This document shows, in pieces, positions 42,880 through 52,973 of a stretch of 64,000 nt of DNA (within the stretch, counting starts at the first letter, position 1; each line of letters starts with the position of its first letter). The notes beneath the pieces are model-generated. The model was not told where the DNA came from, did not search any database, and saw nothing but the letters and a program-made list of their open reading frames with translations. The DNA lies in the NCBI GenBank assembly GCA_038025085.1, contig CM076147.1:12143501-12207500 (forward strand), in the 5' to 3' direction. This stretch comes from Tetragonia tetragonoides (taxonomy: Eukaryota > Streptophyta > Magnoliopsida > Caryophyllales > Aizoaceae). Position numbers and translations under genes: made by a program.

Positions 42880-43601
42880 GGCAGGCCAACGCTGAGCCTA
42901 AAGCCCGGGAGGAGGCTCGAGCTGCGTTGTCGGGTCTTCGTGCCGAGTTGGAGAAGGTGAAGGTCGACCTTAAGGAGGGGAAGTCTCTTCTTACTGAGAG
43001 AGAGCGTTCCCTCGAGGAGTTGAGAGGGAGACTGGAGGAGGCTAACAAGCCCAATGCTCAAGTCAAAAGTCTCCTCGAAGCTGCCAAGGCTGAAGCCGAA
43101 GATTGGAAGACCAAGGAGGCTCCGGCCCAGGCTGACCGGAGGGTGGCTGTGGATCGTCAGACTCGATTCTGGAATGAAGCCCTGCTCCAGGTGTATGGAG
43201 AAGGAGATGTTGGAGCTTCTGTGGTCAGCTCCCTGGCTAGAATTCGGAACCTCCGAACTTCTATCGACCCAGATCACCTAGCTGAGGCAGTAGAATCCAG
43301 GACTCTATTGCCTCGGATCTGAAGGATATGGAGGCCATTGTTGCTGAGAGGCAGGCAGAGGAGGAAGCGCAATGATCAGGGCTGTCAGAGGCCTACACCC
43401 CCGAGTTAGGGGGGTTTGTACTTGTTCCTTTTCAGGGTGGTTGGTTAATGGATATATCGATTCTCAGTAAACTCGAATCTATTTTTTCTGTAGCTCATAC
43501 TTTCGTCAACTTCAATAATTGATCATTTATTGTTTTTCTGAGAGGTCATTGCATGTATGACAACTGTCGCGGGTAACCGCTCGTGCCTTTCCTTTATTGC
43601 T

Positions 43602-43609
43602 TATAAATA
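43602..43609 (+). promoter_or_regulatory. TATA box 2 of the plus-strand cassette
   Basis: TATAAATA 45 bases before the ATG of unit 3. The leader contains TTTTGTCATCCAACTTTTT, also seen in part before units 4 and 5. Confidence 0.65.
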
Positions 43610-43653
43610 GGCTTGTGTAGCTCATTGATTTTGTCATCCAACTTTTTAGAGAG

Positions 43654-44001
43654 ATGTCTTCCTCAACCATTTTCATTTCTTCAGGCTCTAGTGATGAGTC
43701 CTCCATGGATACCGAGTCGGTATCCCGAGCGTATCGCCTTCGGTCGGGAAGGCGCGTTGTATGGAATAATCGATCAAACAAAGCATGTGAGGAAGGTGCT
43801 TCGAAGTCGACTCATGACGTAACCGAAGCGTTTCTTTTCTCTTCGGGCAGGGGCGCGAACCGGGTTCACACTGTATCTCCGTACCACGTGTCTCCTGAAG
43901 AGAGGCGTCGCTTGGTCTCCCCTGGCTTTTTTGCCTATAAATACTTGAGTGAACTTTTCACAATTTCATCCAACTCTTCTCGTATTACTTTCTCTCTCTA
44001 G
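43654..44001 (+). CDS. Antisense unit 3 of element B, small hypothetical protein
   Basis: 115 codons, MSSSTIFISSGSSDESSMDT, Ser-rich and then basic (RLRSGRRVVWNN). No recognised domain. Its 3' half runs over the CACGTG-containing promoter and TATA box of unit 4, so the end of this gene may have been replaced when the next unit was duplicated or joined here. Start chosen by its TATA box at 43602 and the first ATG. Confidence 0.45.
   Translation: MSSSTIFISSGSSDESSMDTESVSRAYRLRSGRRVVWNNRSNKACEEGASKSTHDVTEAFLFSSGRGANRVHTVSPYHVSPEERRRLVSPGFFAYKYLSELFTISSNSSRITFSL
43936..43943 (+). promoter_or_regulatory. TATA box 3 of the plus-strand cassette
   Basis: TATAAATA in TTGCCTATAAATACTTGAG, 112 bases before ATG 44055. 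Upstream is ACCACGTGTCTCC (G-box core, about 43884-43896), and the leader has TTTCTCTCTCTAG. Confidence 0.65.
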
Positions 44002-44054
44002 AAATATTCTTCCAGACTCCAGTGATCTTTCTCGAGCTTTTCTCTGTTTTTGAG

Positions 44055-44630
44055 ATGGATGGTTCCAAGAGGAAAGCTACAACCATTCATCGTGGAGAAT
44101 CTACTAGACAGGTTAGGAAGGTCGAGGGTGCTGGGAAGAGTCGTGTGTCGACTTCTTCGGAGTCTTACACCCCAGCCACTCCCCGATCCTCTCCTGGGTC
44201 GAGCTTGGGCTTGGAGGCTCAGGATCTTATCACTGCTATTAGGAGATCTCGAGCGGAGGATCGAGGGTCCGATGGTCGGGCACTTCCTGCCGTTGAGGTT
44301 CTGGCTCCCCCTCCTGCTGCCAAGGGGCCTGAACCGCCTGCTCGACTTGTTCCTTTGTCGGAACGATTGACCAATCGTCTTCAGGAGCTTCATCGGGAGA
44401 TCGGTGGAGCTTTTGAGAGGGAGGCGGCCACCCAAGCTAAAATCCGCCGCTGGGAGCAGAGGGACAATGCCCTCCTGCACGCTAGGACCGAGCGGGCGGC
44501 TCGGATTACCAGAGGGGTCGAGGAGTTGAACGGCCTTCGGGATCGGAGGGAGGAGCTCCTCGATGAAGTGAGGGTTCAAAGGAACCAGCTGGAGGGTCAG
44601 CCTCCTTCTTCTCCCCCTCTATCCCTTTAG
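44055..44630 (+). CDS. Antisense unit 4 of element B, coiled-coil hypothetical protein
   Basis: 191 codons from ATG 44055. A basic, Ser/Pro-rich N-terminus (MDGSKRKATTIHRGESTRQV) is followed by a long predicted coiled coil (LTNRLQELHREIGGAFEREA, RAARITRGVEELNGLRDRRE) and a Pro/Ser end. No recognised domain. Open throughout, with its own TATA box and leader. It lies on the strand opposite to gag-pol, downstream of integrase in element terms. Coiled-coil tails also occur in units 2 and 5. Confidence 0.55.
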   Translation: MDGSKRKATTIHRGESTRQVRKVEGAGKSRVSTSSESYTPATPRSSPGSSLGLEAQDLITAIRRSRAEDRGSDGRALPAVEVLAPPPAAKGPEPPARLVPLSERLTNRLQELHREIGGAFEREAATQAKIRRWEQRDNALLHARTERAARITRGVEELNGLRDRREELLDEVRVQRNQLEGQPPSSPPLSL

Positions 44631-44639
44631 GCTCTGTAT

Positions 44640-44780
44640 TGAGCAAGTCAGGAGGTTCCAGGGGCAGGTCTCCTCTTTCTTCCCTGACCTCTTTCTTCCA
44701 GGGGCAGGTCAGGAGGTTGTCTTGTACTTGGCAATCTCTTCCCCGCCCTCTTTCTTCCAGAGTTAGGTCGGAGGGTTAAG
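44640..44780 (+). repeat. Short tandem repeats after unit 4
   Basis: Three imperfect copies, roughly 50-60 bases, of a phrase containing CTCTTTCTTCCAGGGGCAGGTC. Non-coding, probably 3' UTR of unit 4. 44781-45150 holds nothing recognisable. Confidence 0.6.
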
Positions 44781-45270
44781 TCTTATCTTTTTCGTAGGTA
44801 GACTTTTGGGCTTTGTCTAGCTTGCATGCTGACAAGGAACTTTGTAGATGAACTCAAACTGTGTAGTTTCATCCTTCGATCTTGTGTAATCTTTTTCTTT
44901 AATCAATCTAAAGATTAATTGTTTTAATGCTTCGATTCTGTCGCTGTTTGCAAATTTTAAAATTTTGCCCGACTTTTTTCCATCGTTCAATCATTGATAC
45001 TCGTTTACTCATAGTACCTCGAGTGTAAAATGTACTGAGGTAAGTATACCCTGCCTCCACACTCGAGGTGCAGCTGTTTGGGTCAGATTTTTACTTTATT
45101 CTGGTGTTTTTCGAAATGTCGGTTACTCTCTCTTGTCATAATTATTTCAGGTTGATGTGACGGTTGGGAGATTCAACCCTTTGGGATACCACACGTGTCC
45201 TCTCTGAATTGAGGCTCTTTCTCTCCCAGACGCCGGTTGGAGGTGACGGTTCGTCTTCTTTTGGAAAGGT

Positions 45271-45278
45271 TATAAATA
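45271..45278 (+). promoter_or_regulatory. TATA box 4 of the plus-strand cassette
   Basis: TATAAATA in AAGGTTATAAATACCCCCAG, 120 bases before ATG 45398. CCACACGTGTCC lies upstream near 45190, and TTTCTCTCTCTAG in the leader matches the leader of unit 4. Confidence 0.65.
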
Positions 45279-45397
45279 CCCCCAGGGTTGCTTGAAAATT
45301 TTGTCATTCTCATCGTCATTTCTCGTTGTCACTTTCTCTCTCTAGATTTCTTGAGCTCCATATAAGCTCTTCCAGGTAGCCTAGTAGTCGCCGTGAC

Positions 45398-46018
45398 ATG
45401 TCTTCTCTGCCTTCCAAGAGTCGTAAGCTCCATCTTGGGGGTAGATCTACCCCTCGTCTGTCCATAACGATGGGCAGGGTCCTAGTCACCCCTAAGGTCG
45501 AGCCTGCCGCTAGGCCCAGTGGGTCGACAATGGTCAATATGCCCCTTGACCCCCGTTCCCACGAGGAGGATTGTGGGTGTGATTACTGCGTTTCTTTGGA
45601 CGCTCTCAGATTTGTTAGGAGGAGGGAAGGCTATCTCCCCCCTCTGCCTGTTGACGCTCCTGTCGACCCTGAGGCCCTTGAGGCTCAAGCAACCAAAGCT
45701 CTGTCGTATGACCGGAAGTATCATCGGTCTGGCTTTGCAAAGGCTTGTCAGAAGCTGGCGGTGGCCAACCATAACTTGAAGAGGTTGGCCATTGAGCTGT
45801 CGATGGCTGAGTCAAGGGTGATGGCCATCCAAAAAGAGATTGCTAATGAGACTGCTCGAGTAGAGGCTATTGAGAAGGATGCGGTCTTTCACAAGACTGC
45901 CCTTATTATTGTTATTGGTCGACATTCTCTTTTCCAGGAGTACGGTCACCGTCTTGCCGAGGGCGGTCGACAGCTTGAGGCCCCTGGTGGTCAGTCTGCC
46001 CCAGGATTTGCCCCTTGA
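45398..46018 (+). CDS. Antisense unit 5 of element B, coiled-coil hypothetical protein
   Basis: 206 codons, MSSLPSKSRKLHLGGRSTPR start, a short Cys-containing segment (EEDCGCDYCVSLDALRF), then a helical coiled-coil region (LAIELSMAESRVMAIQKEIA) and a Gly/Pro end. I do not recognise it. Open throughout, with its own TATA box, G-box core and a leader like that of unit 4. It is the plus-strand unit closest to integrase; the two would be transcribed convergently. Confidence 0.55.
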   Translation: MSSLPSKSRKLHLGGRSTPRLSITMGRVLVTPKVEPAARPSGSTMVNMPLDPRSHEEDCGCDYCVSLDALRFVRRREGYLPPLPVDAPVDPEALEAQATKALSYDRKYHRSGFAKACQKLAVANHNLKRLAIELSMAESRVMAIQKEIANETARVEAIEKDAVFHKTALIIVIGRHSLFQEYGHRLAEGGRQLEAPGGQSAPGFAP

Positions 46019-46971
46019 TATGGTCTCTTTCGGTTGGTATTTTTCTTTTTTTTTTTTTATTTTTTTTTGGCCTGTTGGGGTCTGTAACCTTTTGGCCCAA
46101 TGAGGCTTGTAAATATCGTTTCAATGAATGAGATCGACCTTTTGCTAAGCTCCTTTTGTCTCTTATGACTGTATTGATCTGCTAGAATCGTTTGTTTTTA
46201 CAAAGTTCTTGGCTTGGCCAATCGATTCTTTTTCTTATTGGTACGTAAGGCGTTTCAGCCCTGTAAGGCGTTTAGGTTATCTGAACCTATTTAGCCCGAT
46301 TGTTTAGGCGTTTGGCCTGCTGTGGAGGGTCGTAAGATCTCAAGTCTACGTCCCTGAGTAGAAGTATTTTGCGTATGAGATGTGAAGCTCATGTAAAGGC
46401 TTTAGGCTTTGTGGGCCTCTTTTTGCTCGCAATTAGATTTAGGCCGTTTGGACCCTGTGAGACTTTCATGATCGTCAGATCATTTTAGGTCGTTGGACCT
46501 ATTTAGCCCGATTGTTCGGTTGTTAGGCGCGTAATAGTTTAGAATATGGTTGTCAAAACATTAGATATTTTGCCCCCTGTTACGCGTCTGACCATCGAGT
46601 TTTGCTAAATCAATTATCCTGCGAGCTTGTTATGGAGTCGAAACGCATATGCGTATGCCCCCAAGCTCGCGGGTTAATTGATTTTTTTTTTAGCAATTAA
46701 GTAGTTGATAAGAGATGTTTATAGAAGATGTTGTGAGGTTCCCACCCGTTTGTCATTGATTGACGTATTGTCGGGGTCCTCACCCCTTATAGAGGTCGAT
46801 TTTTGCAGGGATCGCCTAACCCTTTGATTTAGTAGAATATTTTTGTAGCGATTTGTGAACCCATGAGAAAGATAGACAATTTTTTAAGGGGATTTGTGAA
46901 CCCTGGGGTCGATTTTTGCTGGGATTCGCCAACCCATTCCGCTCGATTTTTAGGAAAAAATCAGCCAACTG
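46019..46971. other. Spacer between antisense unit 5 and integrase of element B
   Basis: No gene. A T-rich run (46045-46069) and loose repeats of AGGCGTTT and CCTATTTAGCCCGATTGTT (near 46287 and 46497). Convergent 3' ends of unit 5 and pol should lie here. Confidence 0.5.
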
Positions 46972-48426
46972 TTAGATGTGGAATTTCCTCAGGTTGCTGA
47001 GATTCCACGCTCTAGGTAGTGGGATTCCACTCATGTTTTCCAGCCGGTATGTGCCTGGTCGAATGACCCCCGTGATTTTATAGGGCCCTTCCCAGTTAGC
47101 AGTCAACTTCCCTTGTTCAGACTATTTTCCCGTACTCTCTGTTTTGCGGAGTAGCAAGTCGCCTGCAGCCATATGTTTCCCCTTCACCCTTCTATTGAAT
47201 TTTCGTATCAGTTGATTTTTGGCTATTTCCATTCGTAGGAGGGTGTCTCCTCTCGTTTCAGGCAGTAGGTCGAGGTTGAACCTCAATTGTCGGTCATTTT
47301 CTTCAGGGTCGTATGAAATTACTCGGGGAGATGGAGTAATCAATTCTATGGGTAGGACAGCTTATGATCCATAAACCAATCTGAAAGGAGTTTCCCCCGT
47401 TGCATATTTTGTGGTGGTTCTGATCGAGTAAAGAACTTCATACAGCCTTTCCTCCCAGAGTCCTTTGGCTGCCTCGAGCTTGCGTTTGAAACCATTGAGG
47501 ATGATTTTGTTGGCTGCTTCAGCCTGACCATTCGATTGTGGTCTGGCCAAAGCGGTGAATCGAGCCTTTATGCCAAGATTCGACAAGTATGTTTTCAATC
47601 CTGGATTATCAAACTGAGGACCGTTATCGAATATAATCCCCCTGGGAACTCCAAAGCGGGTGATTACATTCTCCTAGATGAACTTCCTGATGTCATGTTC
47701 CTCGATACGCCGTAAGGCCTTAGCCTCGATCCACTTTGTAAAATAGTCGATTGCTACGACTAAGAAGTTGAATTGTCTTGGTGCCTCTGGAAAAGGACCC
47801 AATATGTCCATTCCCCAATGCTGAAAGGGGAGTGGTTCTAGTATTGGGGATAAGTTCATAGCTGTCTGTCACTGTACTGTGGAGTGTATCTGGCAATTCG
47901 TGCATCGGGTTACCAAGTTCTTAGCATCGGATCTTATGGTCGGCCAAAAGTATCCGGTTCTGAGAGCTTTTATGGCTAAGGCTCTTCCAGCAATGTGTGA
48001 CCCACACATTCCACTGTGCAGATCATCCAATATATCGGCTCCCTCCGAGGGAGTGACACATCTGAGTAATGGTTGGTTGAAAGCTTGCTTGTACAATACT
48101 CCATCAACCAGGATAAACCATTTTGCTCGCACCTTTACTTTCGCCTTTTCCTTTTCATCCCCCGCTAGAGTCCCATATTTGAGATAGTCGATTATGGGAT
48201 CCATCCAAATTTCCGACCTATCGAGCAAGTTTAAGTCAGGAGGCTCTGTGATGCTTTTTTCTTTCAGGACTTCCCAAAAAATCGATCGTGGGAGTCCGTT
48301 GATAGCAGAGCTGGCCAGCTTGCCAAGGGCATCTGCTTGTTGGTTATCTGACCTCAACACCTGCTTGATGGAGAATTCTTCGAATTTTGAAATTTCTTCC
48401 TTCGCTTTTTGGAGGTACGCCTTCAT
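46972..48426 (-). pseudogene. Integrase of element B
   Basis: Minus strand. Zinc-finger region (DDLHSGMCGSHIAGRALAIK, CTNCQ), catalytic core with HWGMDILGPFPEAP, VAIDYFTKWIEAKAL, IIFDNGPQFDNP and SNGQAEAANKII carrying the D, D and E positions, and a C-terminal part (VKGKHMAAGDLLLRK, WEGPYKITGVIRPGTYRLEN) ending at 46972. Stops near 47868, 47673, 47345 and 47121 break it, most from single-base changes. The reading blocks otherwise stay in one frame order with little loss. It would insert the element cDNA. Confidence 0.88.
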
Positions 48427-48698
48427 GGAGTCTTTCTGGCCTCATAGTCTCCTGTGATCTGAGATACTACCAACTGGGAATCCATGATTACTGCCACACT
48501 CTGGGCTCCTACCATTTGAGCCATTTGTAGGCCTGCTAGCAGGGCCTCATATTCTACTTCATTGTTAGATGATGTGAATTGGAATCGCATGGCATATTCG
48601 AACACACCTCCTTCGGGGTTTTTGAGTACCAGACTTGCCCCGCTCCTGTTACGGCAGGATGAACCATCGACTGCCAGTTCCCACTTCGTCGACCACAA
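48423..48698 (-). pseudogene. Second (archaeal-type) RNase H of element B
   Basis: WELAVDGSSCRNRSGASLVL, NNEVEYEALLAGLQMA and AVIMDSQLVVSQITG are the aRNH blocks with the D, E and D residues. This duplicated RNase H between the first RNase H and integrase is a hallmark of Tat-lineage elements. It is joined by a frameshift near 48425 to the following segment (LQKAKEEISKFEEFSIKQVL, DNQQADALGKLAS). Confidence 0.85.
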
Positions 48699-49125
48699 AC
48701 TAGTTGTTCGTTGATAGATGTCATTTCCACTGTGAAGTGGGCCAATGCTTTTCCTTTTATGGCTCTCCGGGGCTCATATCCTATGAAGAACTCGCCCATC
48801 TCGGTGGCCCATGGCTTTAGTCTTCCTGCTCGCTTTGGGCTCTGCAGAACTGCCTTCAAGGGTTGATGAGTGAGTACAGTAATCTCATGGGAAGAGACAT
48901 AAGGTCGCAGCAGTCGTGCGCTTATTATCAGAGCCAAAGCAAAATTTTTGATATCAGGATATCGTGTTTCCGCGTCCAAAAGGATGTGGATCAGGAAGTA
49001 GACTGGGTGCTGAGTTTTATCTCGCTCACATACGAGGGCCGATGAAACTGCCCGTTTTGAGACTACCAAGTAGATAAAAAAAATTTCTCCCACTTCTGGG
49101 CTTACCATCCGTGGTGCTTTAGCTA
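48699..49125 (-). pseudogene. First RNase H of element B
   Basis: GEIFFIYLVVSKRAVSSALV, HPVYFLIHILLDAETRYPDI, RPYVSSHEITVLTHQPLKAV and RLKPWATEMGEFFIGYEPRR follow the RT in the usual order. Catalytic residues look eroded (IYLVVS where LYLSVS-like sequence is usual in Tat elements, which often have degenerate first RNase H). It ends near the frameshift before the second RNase H. Confidence 0.78.
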
Positions 49126-50467
49126 TATATGCTTTAGGTTTCTCGAAGTCGGCCTGGGCCTCCGTCTACCATTTGAACTTTTCTTTGTTTTTGATGGCCT
49201 TGAAGAATGAGGCACATCGATCTGCCGATCGTGAGATGAAGCGACTGAGAGCCGCGGCACAGCCAGTTAACTGCTGCACGTCTTTTAGGCATTTGGGTGG
49301 ATGCATGTCTATTACATCTTGTATTTTTTCGGGATTGGCATCGATTCCTCGCTGGCTTATCATGAAGCCCAGCAATTTTCCCCCCGGGACCCTGAACACA
49401 CATTTCTTGGGGTTGAGCTTCATATTTTGCCGACGCAAGGTATCGAATGTTTCTTTTAAGTCCGAAAAGTGACTGTCGCTTTTCTTGCTTTTGACGACCA
49501 TGTCGTCTACATAAGCCTCGACATTTCTCCCCAGCTGAGGAGAGAAAACCTTCTTTACCAGGCGTTGATATGTTGCCCCCGCATTTTTCAAACTGAAGGG
49601 CATCATATTGTAATAGAATACTCCATCGTCAGTGACGAAGGCTGCCTTTTCTTGATCTTCCTCCGCTAGTCGTACCTGGTGGTACCCTGAAAAAGCATCC
49701 ATAAAGCTCAGAAGTTCATGCCCAGACGTGGAGTCAATCCACTCGTCAATTCGAGGGAGGGGGGAGTCGTCCTTCGAGCATGCCTTGTTAAGATCCGTAA
49801 AGTCGACGCACATCCGCCAAGTCCCTTTGTGTTTTTTGACTAGCACCACATTGGCTAGCCACTCCGGGTAAAGGCATTCTCTGATAAATCCGGCCTTCAT
49901 CAGCTTTTGAACTTCGTCTGTTGTAGCTTCACCTCTCTCCCTACCCATTTGCCTCTTCTTTTACATTACGGGCTTAAAATTGGGCTGTACCCCTAGCCTA
50001 TGGATGATTAGATCACCATCTATGCCTGGCATATCAGATGGGGAGAATGCAAAGATGTCGGAATACTCTTGGAGTAGCCCTGTTATGTCTCTTCTCTGAG
50101 GGTCGACTAGGTCTGCCCCGATATATGTGATTTTTTCTGGTTGTGACTCATTCAACCTGACCTCCGAGGTTTCCCCCGATGGTTCGGGTCGATTTTCAGG
50201 CTCAAACCTGGAATCGATATGATTAGCAAGATACATTTCTAGGAGCATGCATCCAGCTATCTTCCTCTTGCCTTCCCTTACACTCTTCTTTTTTGCTGTT
50301 GCGATCTCTGCAGGGGTAGGGGCAACAGTCAGTGTTGTCCCTATGTCCTGCGCTACCACCACTGACTTCATAGGTAATAAGGGAAGGTATTCTTCTTCTT
50401 TTTCCAGTTTCTTGCTATCTAGACAATCGACATACGATTTTCGGGCGGTCCTCTGGTCGCTAACCAC
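49126..50467 (-). pseudogene. Reverse transcriptase of element B with upstream linker
   Basis: A linker (MVSDQRTARKSYVDCL ... FAFSPSDMPGIDGDLIIH) ends at a TAA near 49961. Reverse transcriptase runs 49948-49166: FIRECLYPEWLANVVLVKKH, TWRMCVDFTDLNKAC, LLSFMDAFSGYHQVRL, PFSLKNAGATYQRLV and AYVDDMVVKSKK with the catalytic YVDD. It ends with QRGIDANPEKIQDVIDMHPP and SRFISRSADRC and a TAG (Trp codon lost) near 49166. Confidence 0.9.
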
Positions 50468-50479
50468 CTGCCCGATTAG

Positions 50480-51220
50480 GCCGGTCCCCCGATCAAATTT
50501 AATAATTCACAGGACATGTGGATCACCGCGTTGCTGGCTGCTAGAGTGGGTCGACCGAGGATGGCGTTGTAGGCCAATTTCGTATTGACCACTAAGAATT
50601 CGATGATTTGCCTTCGACGAGCCCCCTTTTCTCCTATTCATACCGGGAGAATGATGGTGCCGATAGGGTAGACTTTGTGCCCGCCAAACCCAAAGACGAG
50701 AAGTGATACGGGGGTAATATTGTCTTCACTGTACCCCAATCGTCGGATGCACTTATAGGTGATGATGTCGGCCGAACTTCCTGTATCAATGAGGACTCGC
50801 TCGGTGAGTAAGCCTGCGATCTTAAGAGTTACGACTAGTGGATCGTCATGTGGATGATGCAATGCTCGGGCATCACGCTCGTCAAAGGTTACAAGCAGGA
50901 TCTTGCCTATGGGGGGAACCCCCACAGCCATTATTTGTTCAGCACTGCGATAATGATCATGTCGTTGCTGTTTGGTCGACCCTCCTCCACCTAGGCCACC
51001 ATAGATTATTTTAACGACGTTGGTCATATCATCCTCTTCCGACTCTTCGTCTTCCACAACCGTCGTCACCTTAGGTTTTTTGTAGACATTTTTCTTTTTG
51101 AGGAACTGCTTCAACTTTCCTTCCTCAGCTAGTTTCTCAAGGTTTTTTACCAGCCTCTGACAGTCTTGGGTCGTATGCCCCACATCGTCATGGTAAGCGC
51201 ATCAAAGATTTGGGTTTCTC
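50480..51220 (-). pseudogene. Zinc-knuckle-like motif and protease of element B
   Basis: A C/H motif (CAYHDDVGHTTQDCQRL) is followed by a Lys/Glu-rich linker, KILLVTFDERDARALHHPHD, and the aspartic protease core VLIDTGSSADIITY (DTG active site, near 50795). After a TGA at 50638 the frame continues with IEFLVVNTKLAYNAILGRP to about 50480. It would process the gag-pol polyprotein. Confidence 0.85.
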
Positions 51221-51339
51221 TCAGAGAGATCCCTAACAATGGGAGGCGGGATGTCGAGCAGTTTTCGATCCATCTTGTTGAAGATGGTTTGTTGTTCAAC
51301 ACTGAAAGGCCACTGATGATTTGAAGGGTCAGTCTTCCT

Positions 51340-52937
51340 TCAGTCACTTCTTTTAGGAGGCCCCCTGGACACAGCAAGTGCTTTTGTTGGTCGCTTGCCT
51401 TTGTCGCTTTTAGTATTTTTACTCGACTTAGCCTCGGGCTTTGGGCCTGTCTTCCCATTGCCCGGAGTATATCGTCCTGACTGTTCCTGTGAGTTGGCAT
51501 ATGCCACGGTGAATCGTCTAACCTCTGGCAGGGTTAGGAATCCTTTTTCCTCTCGCTTCAAATTTATCTGGAACTTGAAGTGCAACCCCTCGGTTAACCC
51601 TGACACAAAGGCCGCGCTGGCGAGCCTTTCGTCCAGGTCATCAGTTTCAAGGGTTTCTGCATTGAATCGAGCAAGAAAATCTTTCAAGCCCCATTTCTTG
51701 TCCTGTTTTAGTTTGTAGAGGTTTTCCGTCGTCTTTCTCTGCTGGATGTGTGCCGCGAAGTGATTCTTGAAGCTTTTTTCCATCAGAGCCCTAGAGTAGA
51801 TACTCTTAGGGGCAAGTGAGGCATACCATCGGATGGCAAGCCCCTTCAGAGTCATTGGAAAATTTCTTCACAGCGCCGCATCACTTAGAGTTGGGTTCAT
51901 CATGGTCGCTCTGTAAGCCATGATGTGATCTTGTGGGTTCTGGGGGACCTCATACTTGTCCACCATTGGTTTTAATTTTGATGGCATTGGGGCTGCCTTG
52001 ATCTCGTCGCTGAACGGAGTTAATCCTACATCTGGTGTTTCACTCCCCATGTTTGCTAAGGTATTAGATACCCCAACGTTCCCCATGGTGGTGGGGCTTG
52101 AGATTTGGAGTATCGACGGTTGCAAGATTGTGTTATATTGAGGTGGACTGAACCCCGTGAGGAGTTCCTGATCCCGTTTTCGTTCATTCTCATATCTTTG
52201 ATTCAACTCTTTAAATTTCTGCTCTGCGATTTGGCGTTCAGCCCCTCGGTATTCAATGATATTGCGAAGGTCTTATTGAGTCCGACTCGACCCTTTCTGT
52301 TTCTCTTTTTCATAAAGTTGGTATAGCTCTTGGAGCTGTTGTTCTTCGCTCGCCGGGCTTCCTCCCTTTTGAGTATAATACCCCTAAGGTTGGTTCCGTA
52401 CTTGCTGACCTCTTTCTCCGCTCTCTTTGTGTCGAGGAATTTCCTCAAGTTGTCCGAGTTAATCGGGCGATTCAAGGGTTTCCCTCGAGATGTTTTGCGT
52501 TCTTTGGATCCGCTAGTGCTACGAGTGAACCAGCTGTCCCTCATAGACCTAGTTGTTAGAGACGGAGATGGTTCGGGTCGCGGAGGAGGGGGAGGACGCT
52601 GGGTCTCTGATGGAACTCTGCTCCCTCCCCTCGAAGTTTCCCCCTTTTCTCTGTTTTTAGGAGGCCTCAACTCTTTCGCCAGACACTCAAGAGTTTCCTT
52701 CATCGTATTTTGTAATTCCCCCATGAACTGCTGTAGTTCCCCCCGAGTTACAGGGACTTCGGGATTTCCAAAGGTTTGGCTCCCGTTGTCATCAGAATGT
52801 TGTGATCCCTCGAGATCCGGGATAGCTTCCATGTTAACTGTTGTGTGTTTCTTGCGTAGATATGGGGGTGTAAGCAATTTTGTAGTTATTAGGTCAGGGA
52901 GTTCGATTGAATCTAGGGTTTCTGGCTGCTCACTCAT
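51340..52937 (-). pseudogene. gag of element B
   Basis: Starts at ATG 52937 (MSEQPETLDSIELPDLITTK), 36 bases inside the LTR, just past the primer site. The N-terminal part is Pro/Arg-rich. A frameshift near 52350 and a TAA near 52275 break it. The capsid domain is then open (LSDAAL, a TGA for Trp near 51865, FPMTLKGLAIRWYASLAPKS, FLARFNAETLETDDLDERLA, FVSGLTEGLHFKFQI) and ends with a basic tail at 51340. Product: structural protein of the virus-like particle. Confidence 0.86.
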
Positions 52938-52953
52938 GCAAAACCATACACCT

Positions 52954-52971
52954 TCCCCACAGACGGCGCCA
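52954..52971 (-). other. Primer binding site of element B
   Basis: On the minus strand TGGCGCCGTCTGTGGGGA two bases inside the LTR end. The first nine bases match the tRNA-Asp 3' end; TGGCGCCGTCTGTGGGA-like primer sites are usual in Tat elements. Confidence 0.8.
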
Positions 52972-52973
52972 AA

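Larger units (their letters stand above)
37383..43375 (+). pseudogene. Antisense unit 2 of element B: putative gypsy-type transposon protein (PF04195-like) with coiled-coil tail, split by a nested element
   Basis: Begins MSIDHVAST and has an acidic region, a lysine tract coded by (AAG)n, then the conserved part (PIDLKLSVWAGRLAEDIESL, a TAG at 37968, FPLPRLIRKIVRRLGVHYFQ, LQANSWRSLISLAEAV), similar to the plant 'putative gypsy type transposon' domain. Probable introns follow: donors GTATAA near 38551, GTAACA near 38770 and GTACTT near 39436, with TTTGCAG, TTATGCAG and TTTTTCAG acceptors. Later exons are basic (KNKKATVFGTKARLKKGG). The exon ending QFQEW at 39590 is cut by the nested element and resumes at 42880 (ANAEPKAREEAR), followed by a coiled coil (LEKVKVDLKEGKSLLTERER) to about 43375. 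Stops at 37968, 39381 and 39552 and a frameshift near 43300 break it. Confidence 0.68.
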
